Positions 1-9,084 of a stretch of 64,000 nucleotides of DNA are shown here, in pieces. Source of the stretch: Marinobacter excellens HL-55. Lineage in GTDB: Bacteria > Pseudomonadota > Gammaproteobacteria > Pseudomonadales > Oleiphilaceae. The notes below the pieces were generated by a model that did not search any database, was not told the DNA's origin, and saw only the letters and a program-made list of their open reading frames with translations. The position numbers and the translations under genes are program-made. Where the stretch lies: assembly GCA_001314845.1 (NCBI GenBank), contig LJZQ01000001.1:1-64000 (forward strand), in the 5' to 3' direction. How positions within the stretch are numbered: position 1 is the first letter of the stretch; each line of letters opens with the position of its first letter.

Positions 1-165
1 AGGCCGGTCAATCCAATGACCGCAGACATTCCCACCGCAGCCGACGTTCCAAGTACACTGGCCAAGGCCTTCAAAGAGGACGCCTCATACAAACTGGCTG
101 TCATGGAGCGGGCCGCTAGCCGGTCTAATCTGATGCTGGCGGGAGCTCAGGCACTCTTCGATTAA
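1..165 (+). CDS. 3' end of an unidentified protein
   Basis: An open frame enters from the left edge and stops at TAA 163-165. The visible 54 residues form a short helical, Ala/Leu-rich tail ending in AGAQALFD. An ATG at base 16 could make this a complete 49-residue protein, but no ribosome binding site is visible before it, so a longer gene beginning outside the window is more likely. I do not recognise the family. It converges on the regulator gene that ends at base 195. Confidence 0.4.
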   Translation, partial: RPVNPMTADIPTAADVPSTLAKAFKEDASYKLAVMERAASRSNLMLAGAQALFD

Positions 166-194
166 CTCACAGATGCGGCATCAATAAGTAATGC

Positions 195-830
195 TTACTT
201 CACAATACCCTTGACGAGCCCCAAGGCAATCGCGACCTGCACCAGCTCAGCAAACGAATCCACTTTCATTTTGGCGGTCATGTTGGCTCGGTGACCTTCT
301 ACGGTTTTACGATTAATACCGAGTTCATCTGCCGCTTCCTGATTGGAAAGCCCTTTAACAATCAGCTCCAGTACTTGGCGTTCTCGACGGGTCAGGCTGT
401 CGTATCGTTCACGAATCCGGGTTTGGGAGCTGCGCCGGGCGAACCGCGCGCGGTCTCTCTCCAATGCGTTATGCACGTGATCAATCAGCACTTGGTCATC
501 AAACGGCTTTTCGATGAAAGTCATTGCGCCCTGGGTCAGCGCAGTCACGGCCATATCCACATTGCCATGGGCCGAGATCATAATGACGGGCAGCTCGATA
601 TCGTGCTCCGGAAGTTTCTTCTGCGCGTTGATTCCACTGAGGCCAGGCATGCGCACGTCCATGACGATGCAACCGCTGTGGCTTTTGTCGAAACCATCGA
701 AGAACGTTAATGCGTTCTCGTAGGTCTGAACGTTGAGACCAACAGACTCCAACAACCACTTCAAAGAGTCGCGGACATCTACGTCATCATCAATTACGAA
801 AACCGTTTGCGCATCGTTGTTGGTGGTCAT
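195..830 (-). CDS. FixJ-family two-component response regulator
   Basis: A cytoplasmic transcription regulator of 211 residues. The N-terminal receiver domain (about 8-125) has the acidic pair in FVIDDD, phospho-acceptor Asp58 in VMDVRMPG and the conserved Lys108 in EKPF. A LuxR-type helix-turn-helix follows at about 142-205 (LTRRERQVLELIVKGLSNQE). It starts 6 bases after the stop of the PAS histidine kinase, so the two are a cognate pair. It is the last gene of a leftward unit that also holds MaoC and isochorismatase-like genes. Inference: it may control the surrounding acyl-CoA genes and could bind the palindrome at 3501-3524; no sequence evidence ties it to that site directly. Confidence 0.93.
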   Translation of the reverse strand: MTTNNDAQTVFVIDDDVDVRDSLKWLLESVGLNVQTYENALTFFDGFDKSHSGCIVMDVRMPGLSGINAQKKLPEHDIELPVIMISAHGNVDMAVTALTQGAMTFIEKPFDDQVLIDHVHNALERDRARFARRSSQTRIRERYDSLTRRERQVLELIVKGLSNQEAADELGINRKTVEGHRANMTAKMKVDSFAELVQVAIALGLVKGIVK

Positions 831-836
831 GAGAAA

Positions 837-2357
837 TCAGTCAGCAATATCCAGGATAAATGAAAAGCTCGCCCCTCCCTCCGGGAGGTTTTCTGCCCAC
901 AGCTCGCCTCCGAGATTCTCTACCAATGAGCGACTGATGGCCAGCCCCATTCCCAGTCCAGTTTGCTTGGTTGAAAAGAATCGATCAAAAAGCCGGGACA
1001 TATCAGCCTCTGATATTCCCGATCCCTGATCTTTCACCTGCACCCGCAATTGCCGGCTATGGTCTAGCTGTAGACTGATATTGACCGCGGCGACCGGATC
1101 ATCATCGGACGACGCACTGGCCTCGATGGCATTGACGATCAGATTCAACAAAACCTGCTCCAACTGAATCCGATCACCTTTGACCGGAGGCAACTCCTTA
1201 TCCACTTCAAGCGCCAGACGCACATTATTCCGCTCTGCCATAGACTCACAGAAATCAATCATATCCCGAGTCAGCTCGGGCAGGTTGAGACTAGTAACAA
1301 CCGGTTCCTGTTTACGAGTAAAGTCCATCATCCGGTGAATGATCTCGCCTGCCCGCAATGCCGTTCGTATGCTACGGGTGATCGGAAGCTCCACATCACT
1401 CCAGGAAAGACTGGATGACCCAGCGAAGCGCCGCTCGATGCCTCTGAGGTAGTTGACCATCGCCGACAACGGCTGATTCAGTTCATGGGCAAGACTTGAC
1501 GCCAGTTCACCCATAGTCACCAAGCGGCCAGCATGGTCAATGTCTGCCTGATATTGCTTGAGCTGCTCTTCAGCAGCTTTTTTCTCCGTGAGGTCATGGG
1601 CAACCAGCGAGAAATACTCAATGTCTCCATGGAGCGACCGGTGAGCCAACAGTTCCAGCATCACCGGAATGCGAGGGCCCTTGAGGCTACGCATCGTGAG
1701 CTCGCCGCGCCAGTTCCCTGATCGCCTGGCCGAGGGAAGCCCTTCATCCATTAATAACCGAAATCCCTTTTCGGTCACAAACCAGGACAAAGGAAAAGCG
1801 CTGTAGTCCGTCTGTTCCAGCTTCAGCACCATGCGGGCGGCTTCATTCAGGTGTGAAACGGTTAGATCAAGATTGACAAAAATGACCAGATCCTGGGTGC
1901 TCTCCAAAACCCTGGCCAGGCGTCGAGTTGCTTTGTCGGCCTTGATTCGATGGGTGGCGTCACGGGAAACCACCAGGATTTCCCGAATCTCGTTGGTTGA
2001 CGGGTCCCGAATGGTCCGGCTCGTGCTTTCCAGCCAGGTATAGTGTCCGTCTTTGCAGCGAAAACGATAGGTATGGGTATACAGGCCCCGGTCATAATTC
2101 ACCGTGGGAGCCCTCAATCGGAAGTCTTCCACATCGTCTGGGTGGTAGAGATCATAGGCAGACATGCCGACAATCTCTTCCACACTGTAGCCAAGCAGGT
2201 GGGTGACTGCGGGGGACACATAGATAAACTGCCAGTCTTCCGGCGTGTGTCGGGAAATCATGTCAGTCGATTGTTCCGCCATTTCCGCCAGCAGGCGGTT
2301 GCGTTCGGCATCATCTGTCAGGGCTGTGCGCCCTTCTTCCGGAGTGCGGGTTTTCAT
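837..2357 (-). CDS. PAS-domain sensor histidine kinase, FixL-like and soluble
   Basis: About 506 residues, with no membrane segment or signal peptide, so it senses a cytoplasmic cue. Two PAS domains occupy about 35-140 and 145-260; the first has the typical PAS core around HPDDVEDF and the PAC end ILVVSRDATH. The kinase core follows: H-box SSLAHELNQPLSAMV (His about 291), N-box VLLNLIVNAIEA, G1 box VKDQGSGI and G2 box GLGMGLAISRS. I took the ATG at 2357, preceded by GGAG 12 bases upstream; the frame stays open to a GTG at 2429 with no binding site. No heme-ligand signature can be asserted. It phosphorylates the adjacent FixJ-type regulator by inference from order and spacing. Confidence 0.9.
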   Translation of the reverse strand: MKTRTPEEGRTALTDDAERNRLLAEMAEQSTDMISRHTPEDWQFIYVSPAVTHLLGYSVEEIVGMSAYDLYHPDDVEDFRLRAPTVNYDRGLYTHTYRFRCKDGHYTWLESTSRTIRDPSTNEIREILVVSRDATHRIKADKATRRLARVLESTQDLVIFVNLDLTVSHLNEAARMVLKLEQTDYSAFPLSWFVTEKGFRLLMDEGLPSARRSGNWRGELTMRSLKGPRIPVMLELLAHRSLHGDIEYFSLVAHDLTEKKAAEEQLKQYQADIDHAGRLVTMGELASSLAHELNQPLSAMVNYLRGIERRFAGSSSLSWSDVELPITRSIRTALRAGEIIHRMMDFTRKQEPVVTSLNLPELTRDMIDFCESMAERNNVRLALEVDKELPPVKGDRIQLEQVLLNLIVNAIEASASSDDDPVAAVNISLQLDHSRQLRVQVKDQGSGISEADMSRLFDRFFSTKQTGLGMGLAISRSLVENLGGELWAENLPEGGASFSFILDIAD

Positions 2358-2453
2358 CTTTAACGGGGTCTCCGAACTCGAGTTGCCTGATCGCAGCCTA
2401 TTCTGCCGGTCTGCGGAGCCCTTGACCACCGGGTCTTCGGGCCCCGCGTTCTG

Positions 2454-2999
2454 CTATCGCAAGAACTCTTTACTAAAGGCTTTGAATTCAGCTGCATCCG
2501 AACGGCGCAGCCATTCGAACCCGACCATTTCTTTGGTGACCATTCTGGCGCCGGCCTGCTCCATTCGGCGCAGTGCCACTTCGGTGTCGAAAGGGTTACG
2601 GGCCGAAATCGCATCCGCCACCACATAGACCTCCATCCCCTTCTCCAGCAACTTGAGCGTCGATTGCAAGACACAGGCCTGCGACTCCATACCGCAAAGT
2701 ACCACCTGCTTGCGGCCGTGGGCCTGGAATGCCCGCTCAAAGTCCGGGTCGTCGATACAGGCAAAAAAAGTTTTGCCGTGGATCTTATCTGGCCCCACCA
2801 GCTCACGCAGGCTTTCTTCGGTATGCCCCAGTCCATCCGGATACTGCTCGGAACCGATCACCGGCACATCCATCAATCTGGCCAGACGAACCAGCCAGCT
2901 GCAATTTTTCACCAGGGTCTCGTGCTCGTGCACGCCGGGCAACAACCGGGCCTGCACATCAATCACAGCAACGATGGCCTTATCTTTATCCAATAGCAT
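2454..2999 (-). CDS. isochorismatase-family cysteine hydrolase
   Basis: A 181-residue single-domain hydrolase of the YcaC/nicotinamidase-like fold. The expected catalytic triad is visible: Asp in AVIDVQ (about residue 14), Lys in HGKTFF (about 75) and Cys in GMESQACV (about 108). The family cleaves amides, enol ethers or similar bonds in small molecules; the substrate here is unknown. Start ATG 2999 has AGGAG 7 bases upstream. It sits 14 bases downstream of the MaoC gene and upstream of the histidine kinase, apparently in one leftward operon. Confidence 0.9.
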   Translation of the reverse strand: MLLDKDKAIVAVIDVQARLLPGVHEHETLVKNCSWLVRLARLMDVPVIGSEQYPDGLGHTEESLRELVGPDKIHGKTFFACIDDPDFERAFQAHGRKQVVLCGMESQACVLQSTLKLLEKGMEVYVVADAISARNPFDTEVALRRMEQAGARMVTKEMVGFEWLRRSDAAEFKAFSKEFLR

Positions 3000-3013
3000 A
3001 GCGATCTCCTGAT

Positions 3014-3445
3014 TTACGCCGGCCGACGGTCAACCATATTAGTGGCCACACCTTCAGCAACCACGTTGTCGCCGACCCTGCATACGGTTTCCAGTTTTAC
3101 CCGGCGACGCTCCTCATTGATCTCAATGATTTTTGCCGAAGCCACCACTGTGTCACCGATGTGGACCGGCGCTTTGAACTTGATCTGTTGATCAATGTAG
3201 ATTGCGCCCGGGCCAGGCAGACGTGTACCCAGAACCGCCGAAATCAGAGCTGCACTGAACATGCCGTGTACAATCCGCTCTTTGAACGGCGTGGTTTTGG
3301 CGTATTCCGCATTGATGTGTACCGGGTTGTCGTCACCACTAATACCTGCAAACAGAACCACGTCTGCCTCGGTAATCGTCTTGGCGTAAAAAGCTTCCAT
3401 TCCAACTTCCAGATCTTCCAGGTAGTAACCGTGTAATTCTTGCAT
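3014..3445 (-). CDS. MaoC-like (R)-specific enoyl-CoA hydratase
   Basis: A 143-residue hot-dog-fold hydratase, PhaJ size. The signature is clear: FAGISGDDNPVHINAEYA carries the catalytic Asp/His pair of (R)-hydratases, followed by IVHGMFSAALISAVLG. It would hydrate an enoyl-CoA to the (R)-3-hydroxyacyl-CoA, matching the stereochemistry used by the PhaB-like reductase across the divergent promoter. I chose ATG 3445, which has GAGG 8 bases upstream; an earlier ATG at 3469 lacks a site. First gene of the leftward unit, starting 56 bases from a perfect palindrome shared with the rightward operon. Confidence 0.92.
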   Translation of the reverse strand: MQELHGYYLEDLEVGMEAFYAKTITEADVVLFAGISGDDNPVHINAEYAKTTPFKERIVHGMFSAALISAVLGTRLPGPGAIYIDQQIKFKAPVHIGDTVVASAKIIEINEERRRVKLETVCRVGDNVVAEGVATNMVDRRPA

Positions 3446-3500
3446 TGTGTTTTCCTCACGTTGATCCATACGCTGACCACATTACTGGTTTATATCCGTC

Positions 3501-3524
3501 AAACCAAGTACTTTTACTTGGTTT
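3501..3524. promoter_or_regulatory. perfect 10+10 bp palindromic operator candidate
   Basis: Arms AAACCAAGTA (3501-3510) and TACTTGGTTT (3515-3524) are exact reverse complements around the spacer CTTT. It lies between the divergent MaoC and malonyl-CoA decarboxylase genes. The run TTTTACTTGGTTTTT (3512-3526) recurs exactly upstream of the permease gene (12253-12267). There is no following T-tract positioned as for a terminator and no gene end nearby, so an operator is the best reading. Confidence 0.7.
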
Positions 3525-3594
3525 TTTCAAAACAGTCTGATAGCCTTCTTCCAACAACAAAGACACCACCGCTTTGTCCAGAGGAAAACACGGT

Positions 3595-4962
3595 ATGCAG
3601 AGCCAACCCGTAAGCATTTTCGAAAGAGCCTTCAAGAAACTGGTCCCGGGCGGGCTGGAATCGGTAGGCCGTCGCGGTTCAGATATCATGAACATTGCCG
3701 AGGATCTCCCCGAAGCCGACATCACCGCGGTTAAAGAGTGGATCGACAACTGCCTGGCCCAGAACGGTGGTCAGGTCGAAGCCCGCAACCGCGCCGCCAT
3801 GCTTGGCCGCGCCTATCTGAAGCTGTCGGTTACTGGCAAAACCCGGTTCCTTGGGCTGCTGGCCGAGCATTACGGTGTCAATGAAAGCAGCGTAGAGAAG
3901 GCCATTGATCAATGGCATAACGCCAAATCCAGCCAGAAAACCGAAGCCGCCCAGGCCTTGCGCAGGGCCCTGGAACCCAGCCGAACCGCCCTGCTGAAGC
4001 AATTCAACGGGGTGCCATCCGGGGTTAAATTTCTGGTGGACATGCGTGATGAGCTGCTGACGTTTTGCAAGGACTACCCGGCACTGAAATCACTGGAAAC
4101 CGACCTGCAGGATCTGCTAGCCACCTGGTTCGACATCGGCCTGCTGCAGCTGGAGGAAATCAATTGGCATTCCAGTGCTGCCATGTTGGAGAAGCTGATC
4201 GCCTATGAAGCCGTGCACGCCATCAAGAGCTGGAACGACCTCAAAAACCGACTCGATTCTGACCGGCGCTGTTTCGCCTTCATTCACCCGAACATGCCCG
4301 ATGAGCCGCTGATTTTTGTTGAGGTTGCTCTGGTGAATGGCCTGGCCGGCAACGTTCAGAAACTGCTGGACGAAGACGCACCGACCCAGGACATCGACAC
4401 CGCAGACACCGCCATTTTCTATTCGATTTCCAATGCCCAGCGGGGGCTCGCCGGTATTAGCTTCGGCAATTTCCTGATCAAGCAGGTGGTGAAGAAGCTG
4501 CGGGACGAGTTTCCTCAGCTCAAGCAGTTCGCCACGCTGTCGCCCATCCCCGGTTTCCGCCGTTGGCTGGAAAACACCCCCCCCGACCAGTTGGCGCAAC
4601 GGCCGGGTGGCGAACAATGGCTCAGCTACCCGCCACCGCGTGATCCGGTGCGAGCAAACCAGGGCGACACCAATGGCTCCCAGCAAGAGGCCATCCTGAA
4701 ACTGGCGGCGTCTTATCTGTGCTCCACCAAACCGGGCAGTGGCCGTGCGGCTGACCCGGTGGCACATTTCCACCTGAGCAACGGTGCCCAGGTTGCCCGG
4801 CTTAACTGGATGGCCGATACCTCGGATAAAGGCCTCAAGCAGTCGGCCGGGCTGATGGTGAATTACCTGTATGAGCTGCCGAAGATTGTGCATCGCAGCC
4901 AGCAATACACCTCGATTGGCGCTGTCTCCCAATCCTCAGCCATCAAGAAGCTCTTGAAGTAA
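3595..4962 (+). CDS. malonyl-CoA decarboxylase
   Basis: A 455-residue enzyme that decarboxylates malonyl-CoA to acetyl-CoA. It has the helical N-terminal half of the MLYCD family and a GNAT-like catalytic half. Recognisable stretches are FIHPNMPDEPLIFVEVAL, AIFYSISNAQRGLAGISFG and the catalytic-site blocks LSPIPGFRRW (Ser) and VAHFHLSNGAQ (His, about residue 390). ATG 3595 follows AGAGGA by 9 bases; a TTG 21 bases earlier has no site. First gene of a four-gene rightward operon (decarboxylase, reductase, acyl-CoA dehydrogenase, aldehyde dehydrogenase). Its presence suggests that the pathway yields malonyl-CoA. Confidence 0.95.
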   Translation: MQSQPVSIFERAFKKLVPGGLESVGRRGSDIMNIAEDLPEADITAVKEWIDNCLAQNGGQVEARNRAAMLGRAYLKLSVTGKTRFLGLLAEHYGVNESSVEKAIDQWHNAKSSQKTEAAQALRRALEPSRTALLKQFNGVPSGVKFLVDMRDELLTFCKDYPALKSLETDLQDLLATWFDIGLLQLEEINWHSSAAMLEKLIAYEAVHAIKSWNDLKNRLDSDRRCFAFIHPNMPDEPLIFVEVALVNGLAGNVQKLLDEDAPTQDIDTADTAIFYSISNAQRGLAGISFGNFLIKQVVKKLRDEFPQLKQFATLSPIPGFRRWLENTPPDQLAQRPGGEQWLSYPPPRDPVRANQGDTNGSQQEAILKLAASYLCSTKPGSGRAADPVAHFHLSNGAQVARLNWMADTSDKGLKQSAGLMVNYLYELPKIVHRSQQYTSIGAVSQSSAIKKLLK

Positions 4963-4988
4963 CCAACCCAAAAAGGAAGGAAAACACC

Positions 4989-5738
4989 ATGACTAATCGT
5001 ATCGCTGTTGTTACCGGTGCCGCCGGCGGACTGGGTACCGCCATGTGCAAAGCCCTGGCCGACCAAGGCCGGAAAGTGGTGGGTACCCATCTGCCCGGGA
5101 CCGCGTTCACCGCTCAGGCCGAGCAATGGCAGGCCGATCTGCGCGAGCAGGGTATCGACGTTGCTATTTACCCGCTGGACGTGACCGATTTTGCCGGTTG
5201 CCAGGCCTTTGTTAACACCGTCGAGCAGGACCTTGGCCCGATCGACATTCTGGTCAATAACGCCGGCATCACCAACGATGCCCCGCTGAAGAAGATGCAG
5301 CCGGAGCAGTGGAACCAGGTGATCAACGTTAACCTGAACTCCATGTTCAATATGTGTCGTCAAGTGTTCGAAGGCATGTGTGAACGTGGTTTCGGCCGGA
5401 TTGTGAACGTGTCTTCCCTGAACGGTGAGAAGGGTCAGTTTGGTCAGTCCAACTACGCCGCCACCAAAGCCGGCATTTACGGCTTCACCAAATCCATCGC
5501 CCTGGAAGGTGCTCGCAAAGGCGTGACCGCCAACTCGGTCTCCCCCGGTTACATCGACACGCCGATGGTTCGCAAGGTGCCGGAAAAAGTACTGACCAGC
5601 ATTGTTGACGGCATTCCGGTTGGTCGCCTTGGCCAGCCCGAGGACATTGCCCGGGCCGTGGCGTATCTGACCGCGGATGACGCCGGCTTTGTGACCGGCA
5701 CCAACATGTCGGTCAACGGCGGCCAGTACATGAGCTAA
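4989..5738 (+). CDS. PhaB-like acetoacetyl-CoA / 3-hydroxyacyl-CoA reductase (SDR)
   Basis: A 249-residue short-chain dehydrogenase. The cofactor motif TGAAGGLG lies at 9-16, NNAG at about 90-93, and the catalytic Ser143, Tyr156 and Lys160 in VSSLNGEKGQFGQSNYAATK. The block GEKGQFGQSNY and the C-terminal GFVTGTNMSVNGGQYMS closely resemble PHB-type acetoacetyl-CoA reductases, which interconvert 3-oxoacyl-CoA and (R)-3-hydroxyacyl-CoA. No PHA synthase or thiolase is nearby, so a catabolic direction, or a different 3-hydroxy acid substrate, is possible. Strong ribosome site AAGGAAGG before the ATG; 26 bases after the decarboxylase. Confidence 0.93.
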   Translation: MTNRIAVVTGAAGGLGTAMCKALADQGRKVVGTHLPGTAFTAQAEQWQADLREQGIDVAIYPLDVTDFAGCQAFVNTVEQDLGPIDILVNNAGITNDAPLKKMQPEQWNQVINVNLNSMFNMCRQVFEGMCERGFGRIVNVSSLNGEKGQFGQSNYAATKAGIYGFTKSIALEGARKGVTANSVSPGYIDTPMVRKVPEKVLTSIVDGIPVGRLGQPEDIARAVAYLTADDAGFVTGTNMSVNGGQYMS

Positions 5739-5749
5739 GGGAGCACATC

Positions 5750-7528
5750 ATGACAGAGTACAGAGCACCCACCCGCGACATGGCGTTTACCCTGCAACAG
5801 GTCGCCGGGTTTTCGGAAATGGCCAAAGCCTGTGGCTATGAAGACGCCACCGATGACGTGGTCGCAGCTATTCTTGAAGAGGCAGCCCGCTTTGCCGGCG
5901 CGGTGATTGGCCCGACCAATGCCAGCGGTGACAAAACCGGCGTGCGCCTGGATGCCGACCATAACGTGGTGACGCCAGCGGGCTTCCGGGACGCTTACCA
6001 GCAGTATGCTGAGAGTGGCTGGGCCAGCCTGCAGTTTGATCCGGAATTCGGCGGCCAAGGCCTACCCTTTTCCCTGGCCATTCCGGTTCAGGAAATGTGG
6101 CATGCCGCCAACATGGCCTGGGGGCTCTGTCCTTTGTTGTCCCAGGGAGCGGTTGAAGCGCTCTCGGAAAATGCCAGCGACGCGCTGAAACAACAACTGT
6201 TGCCGAAAATGATTTCCGGACAATGGACCGGCACCATGAACCTGACGGAACCCCAGTCCGGTTCTGATTTGTCCGGCATTCGCACCCAGGCCCGGCCGGA
6301 CGGCGATGCCTACCGGATCAAAGGCCAGAAAATTTACATTACCTGGGGCGAGCATGACATGGCGGAGAACATCATCCACCTGGTGCTGGCTCGCCTGCCC
6401 GATGCCCCAGAGGGAGTTAAAGGCATTTCGCTGTTTGCGGTCCCCAAGTATTTGCCGGATTCTGACGGTGAGCCCGGAGCACGCAACGACTGCCACGCAG
6501 TCTCACTGGAACACAAGCTCGGCATCCATGCCAGCCCCACTTGTGTGATGAGCTATGGCGACAATGAAGGCGCGATCGGCTATCTGGTGGGCGAGGAAAA
6601 CCGCGGTCTGGCCTGCATGTTCACCATGATGAACAACGCTCGGCTGACGGTTGGACTGCAGGGGGTGTCCATTTCCGAGCGGGCCTACCAGCAGGCGCGG
6701 GACTACACTTTCGAGCGAACTCAGGGTACCGCTCCCGGCGAACAGGGCATCTCCCCCATCATACGGCACCCGGACGTGCGCCGTATGCTGATGACCATGA
6801 AATCCCTGACCGAAGCCGCCCGAGGACTTGCCTATACGGGCTGTATCGCAGTCGATTATGCCAACGGCCGGGATCTGCCGGAGGATCTTCAGGCCCGCTA
6901 CCAACGCCGCGCGGACCTGCTGACACCTCTGGTCAAAGGCTGGTGCACCGAAATAGCCCAGGAAGTGACCTCCCTGGGGATTCAATGTTACGGCGGCATG
7001 GGCTTTATCGAGGAAACCGGCGCGGCGCAGCACTACCGGGACGCCCGGATCCTGCCCATATACGAAGGCACAAACGGTATTCAGGCGCTGGATCTGATCG
7101 GTCGGAAAACCGTTCGGAACCAGGGCAAGGCCATGGCCGAGCTGATCGATGATATGCGCCCCTTCACCGGGCCGACCCACAGCGGTTCATTGTTCACCGC
7201 CGAGCGACAAGCCCGGTTTGACCAGGCGGTGGCCTTCCTCGAAGATGCCACCCGAACTGTGCTGGAGCGAGGAGATGACGACCGGTTTACCGGCGCCGTG
7301 GCCTTTAACTACTTGATGCTGAGCGCCACGGTGACCGCCGGCTGGCTGATGCTTAAAGCCGCCACCACGGCCGCGCAGTCGCAAGCTGAGCAGAGCTCAT
7401 TTGCATCCAGTAAGCTGGTGACCACTAACTTTTATATCGACCATATTCTGCCGCGCTGTTCAGCCTATCTGACCGCGCTACGGTCCGGTGACGACGCTAT
7501 CATGGCGCTACCGGAAACAGAGTTCTGA
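5750..7528 (+). CDS. acyl-CoA dehydrogenase, long DmdC-like subfamily
   Basis: 592 residues, the long acyl-CoA dehydrogenase type with an extended C-terminal domain, as in 3-methylmercaptopropionyl-CoA dehydrogenases. Visible family blocks are MNLTEPQSGSDLSGIRTQA (substrate/FAD loop), GQKIYITWGEHD, the catalytic-base region RILPIYEGTNGIQALDLIGR and the FAD-contact block CYGGMGFIEETGAAQHYRDA. It would oxidise an acyl-CoA to the 2-enoyl-CoA, the substrate of the MaoC hydratase. The true chain length cannot be read from sequence. GGGAG before ATG; 11 bases after the reductase gene. Confidence 0.93.
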   Translation: MTEYRAPTRDMAFTLQQVAGFSEMAKACGYEDATDDVVAAILEEAARFAGAVIGPTNASGDKTGVRLDADHNVVTPAGFRDAYQQYAESGWASLQFDPEFGGQGLPFSLAIPVQEMWHAANMAWGLCPLLSQGAVEALSENASDALKQQLLPKMISGQWTGTMNLTEPQSGSDLSGIRTQARPDGDAYRIKGQKIYITWGEHDMAENIIHLVLARLPDAPEGVKGISLFAVPKYLPDSDGEPGARNDCHAVSLEHKLGIHASPTCVMSYGDNEGAIGYLVGEENRGLACMFTMMNNARLTVGLQGVSISERAYQQARDYTFERTQGTAPGEQGISPIIRHPDVRRMLMTMKSLTEAARGLAYTGCIAVDYANGRDLPEDLQARYQRRADLLTPLVKGWCTEIAQEVTSLGIQCYGGMGFIEETGAAQHYRDARILPIYEGTNGIQALDLIGRKTVRNQGKAMAELIDDMRPFTGPTHSGSLFTAERQARFDQAVAFLEDATRTVLERGDDDRFTGAVAFNYLMLSATVTAGWLMLKAATTAAQSQAEQSSFASSKLVTTNFYIDHILPRCSAYLTALRSGDDAIMALPETEF

Positions 7529-7551
7529 TATCAGCCAGAAGGTAAAACTTC

Positions 7552-8973
7552 ATGTACATAGACGGAGAATGGATGACCGGGCGCCCCGAGTTCCCGGTCA
7601 CCAACCCGGCGACGGGTGAAATCATCGGGCAGGTTCCCGATTGCACCGATCAGGATATTGAGGCGGCCATCAGGGCCGCCGATCGTGCTTTTAAAGAGTG
7701 GAGAACCACCACCGCCTATCAGCGCTCCCAACTGCTTTACCGGGCCTGGGAACTGATGATGCGCCAGAAACGCGCGCTCGCCGAGTTGATGACCCGCGAG
7801 CAAGGCAAACCGCTAAAGGCCTCCCTGAATGAAGTTCAGTACGGTGCGGATTTTCTGCTGTGGTTTGCCGAAGAAGCCAAACGCATGTACGGACAGATCA
7901 TTCCCTCCGCCCGTGAAAACCAGCGTTTCCTGGTGCAAAAAACCCCAGTGGGCGTGGTCGGTGCCATCACGCCCTGGAACTATCCGATCTCGATGATCAC
8001 CCGCAAACTGGCCCCGGCCCTGGCGGCCGGTTGCACGGTGATTCTCAAGCCGGCTGAAAGCACTCCGCTGTGCGCCAAAGCGATGATGGAAATCTTTGCC
8101 GAAGCCGGTTTCCCGCCCGGAGTGGTTAATCTGATCACGGTGCAGAACCCGGCCCGGGTGGGTGAGGTCTTCTGTACTGACCCACGCATCCGCAAACTGA
8201 CCTTTACCGGCTCAACGCCGGTCGGCAAGGAACTGAACGGCCTGGCCGCGGCTAACATGAAACGGGTCTCCATGGAGCTGGGCGGCCACGCGCCGGCCAT
8301 TGTGTTCCCGGATGCCGACCCGGTTCACGCCGCCAAGGGCCTCTCTCTGGTCAAGTTTCTCAATACCGGCCAGGCTTGCATCAGCCCCAACCGGATCTTC
8401 GTTCACGAAGACCAGGCTGAGCCCTTTATTAAAGAACTGAGCAGTCGCGCCAGTCGTCTGGTGGCCGGAAACGGCATGCATGACGGCACAGGCATCGGCC
8501 CGCTGATCAACGAACTGGCCATCCAGAAAGTCGATAGCCAGGTCAAAGATGCCGTTGCCCGAGGCGCCAGGGTGGAAACCGGCGGCCACCGGTTGACCGA
8601 CAACGGCCTGGCAGACGGACATTTCTACGCACCGACTGTGCTGTCCGGTGTCACTTCGGCCATGAAAATCTATCGGGAAGAAACCTTTGGCCCAGTGGCA
8701 CCCGTGATCACCTACCGCACTGAAGACGACGTCATTGCCATGGCCAACGACACCGAATACGGATTGGCGGCCTACCTCTACAGCAACAACATGGCTACCG
8801 CCATGCGCGCCTTTGAAGCGCTGGATTTTGGCATCATTGGCATCAATGACATCAATCCCACCAGCGCTGCCGCACCCTTTGGCGGCATGAAGAACAGTGG
8901 TCTCGGCCGGGAAGGGGCGCAGGAAGGCATTGAAGAATATCTGGAAACCAAACTGGGCGGCTTCGCCATCTGA
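7552..8973 (+). CDS. NAD(P)+-dependent aldehyde dehydrogenase, GabD/semialdehyde type
   Basis: 473 residues with all aldehyde dehydrogenase landmarks: oxyanion Asn in ITPWNYPI, cofactor loop FTGSTPVGKEL, general base Glu in MELGGHAP, nucleophile Cys in NTGQACISPNR, and EETFGPVAPV. The overall pattern is that of succinate-semialdehyde dehydrogenases, so a short semialdehyde acid is likely. In an operon with malonyl-CoA decarboxylase, malonate semialdehyde is an attractive but unproven substrate. Last gene of the operon, followed directly by an intrinsic terminator. Confidence 0.92.
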   Translation: MYIDGEWMTGRPEFPVTNPATGEIIGQVPDCTDQDIEAAIRAADRAFKEWRTTTAYQRSQLLYRAWELMMRQKRALAELMTREQGKPLKASLNEVQYGADFLLWFAEEAKRMYGQIIPSARENQRFLVQKTPVGVVGAITPWNYPISMITRKLAPALAAGCTVILKPAESTPLCAKAMMEIFAEAGFPPGVVNLITVQNPARVGEVFCTDPRIRKLTFTGSTPVGKELNGLAAANMKRVSMELGGHAPAIVFPDADPVHAAKGLSLVKFLNTGQACISPNRIFVHEDQAEPFIKELSSRASRLVAGNGMHDGTGIGPLINELAIQKVDSQVKDAVARGARVETGGHRLTDNGLADGHFYAPTVLSGVTSAMKIYREETFGPVAPVITYRTEDDVIAMANDTEYGLAAYLYSNNMATAMRAFEALDFGIIGINDINPTSAAAPFGGMKNSGLGREGAQEGIEEYLETKLGGFAI

Positions 8974-8993
8974 GTAACCCGTTCCTCCTTCTC

Positions 8994-9017
8994 CCCGGCT
9001 TCAAGCCGGGTTTTTTT
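8994..9017 (+). terminator. rho-independent terminator of the decarboxylase operon
   Basis: Stem CCCGGCT/AGCCGGG with loop TCA, followed by seven Ts at 9011-9017. It lies 20 bases after the aldehyde dehydrogenase stop. Confidence 0.9.
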
Positions 9018-9025
9018 GTGCCCAT

Positions 9026-9052
9026 AAAAAAGCCCCCGGCTTTTGCCGGGGG
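9026..9052 (-). terminator. rho-independent terminator of the ligase gene
   Basis: Read leftward: stem CCCCCGGC/GCCGGGGG with a four-base loop, then six Ts (As 9026-9031 on the plus strand). It closes the permease-ligase unit and stands back to back with the rightward terminator. Confidence 0.9.
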
Positions 9053-9084
9053 AACATAGCTACAGCGTTAACACCAACCCACCG

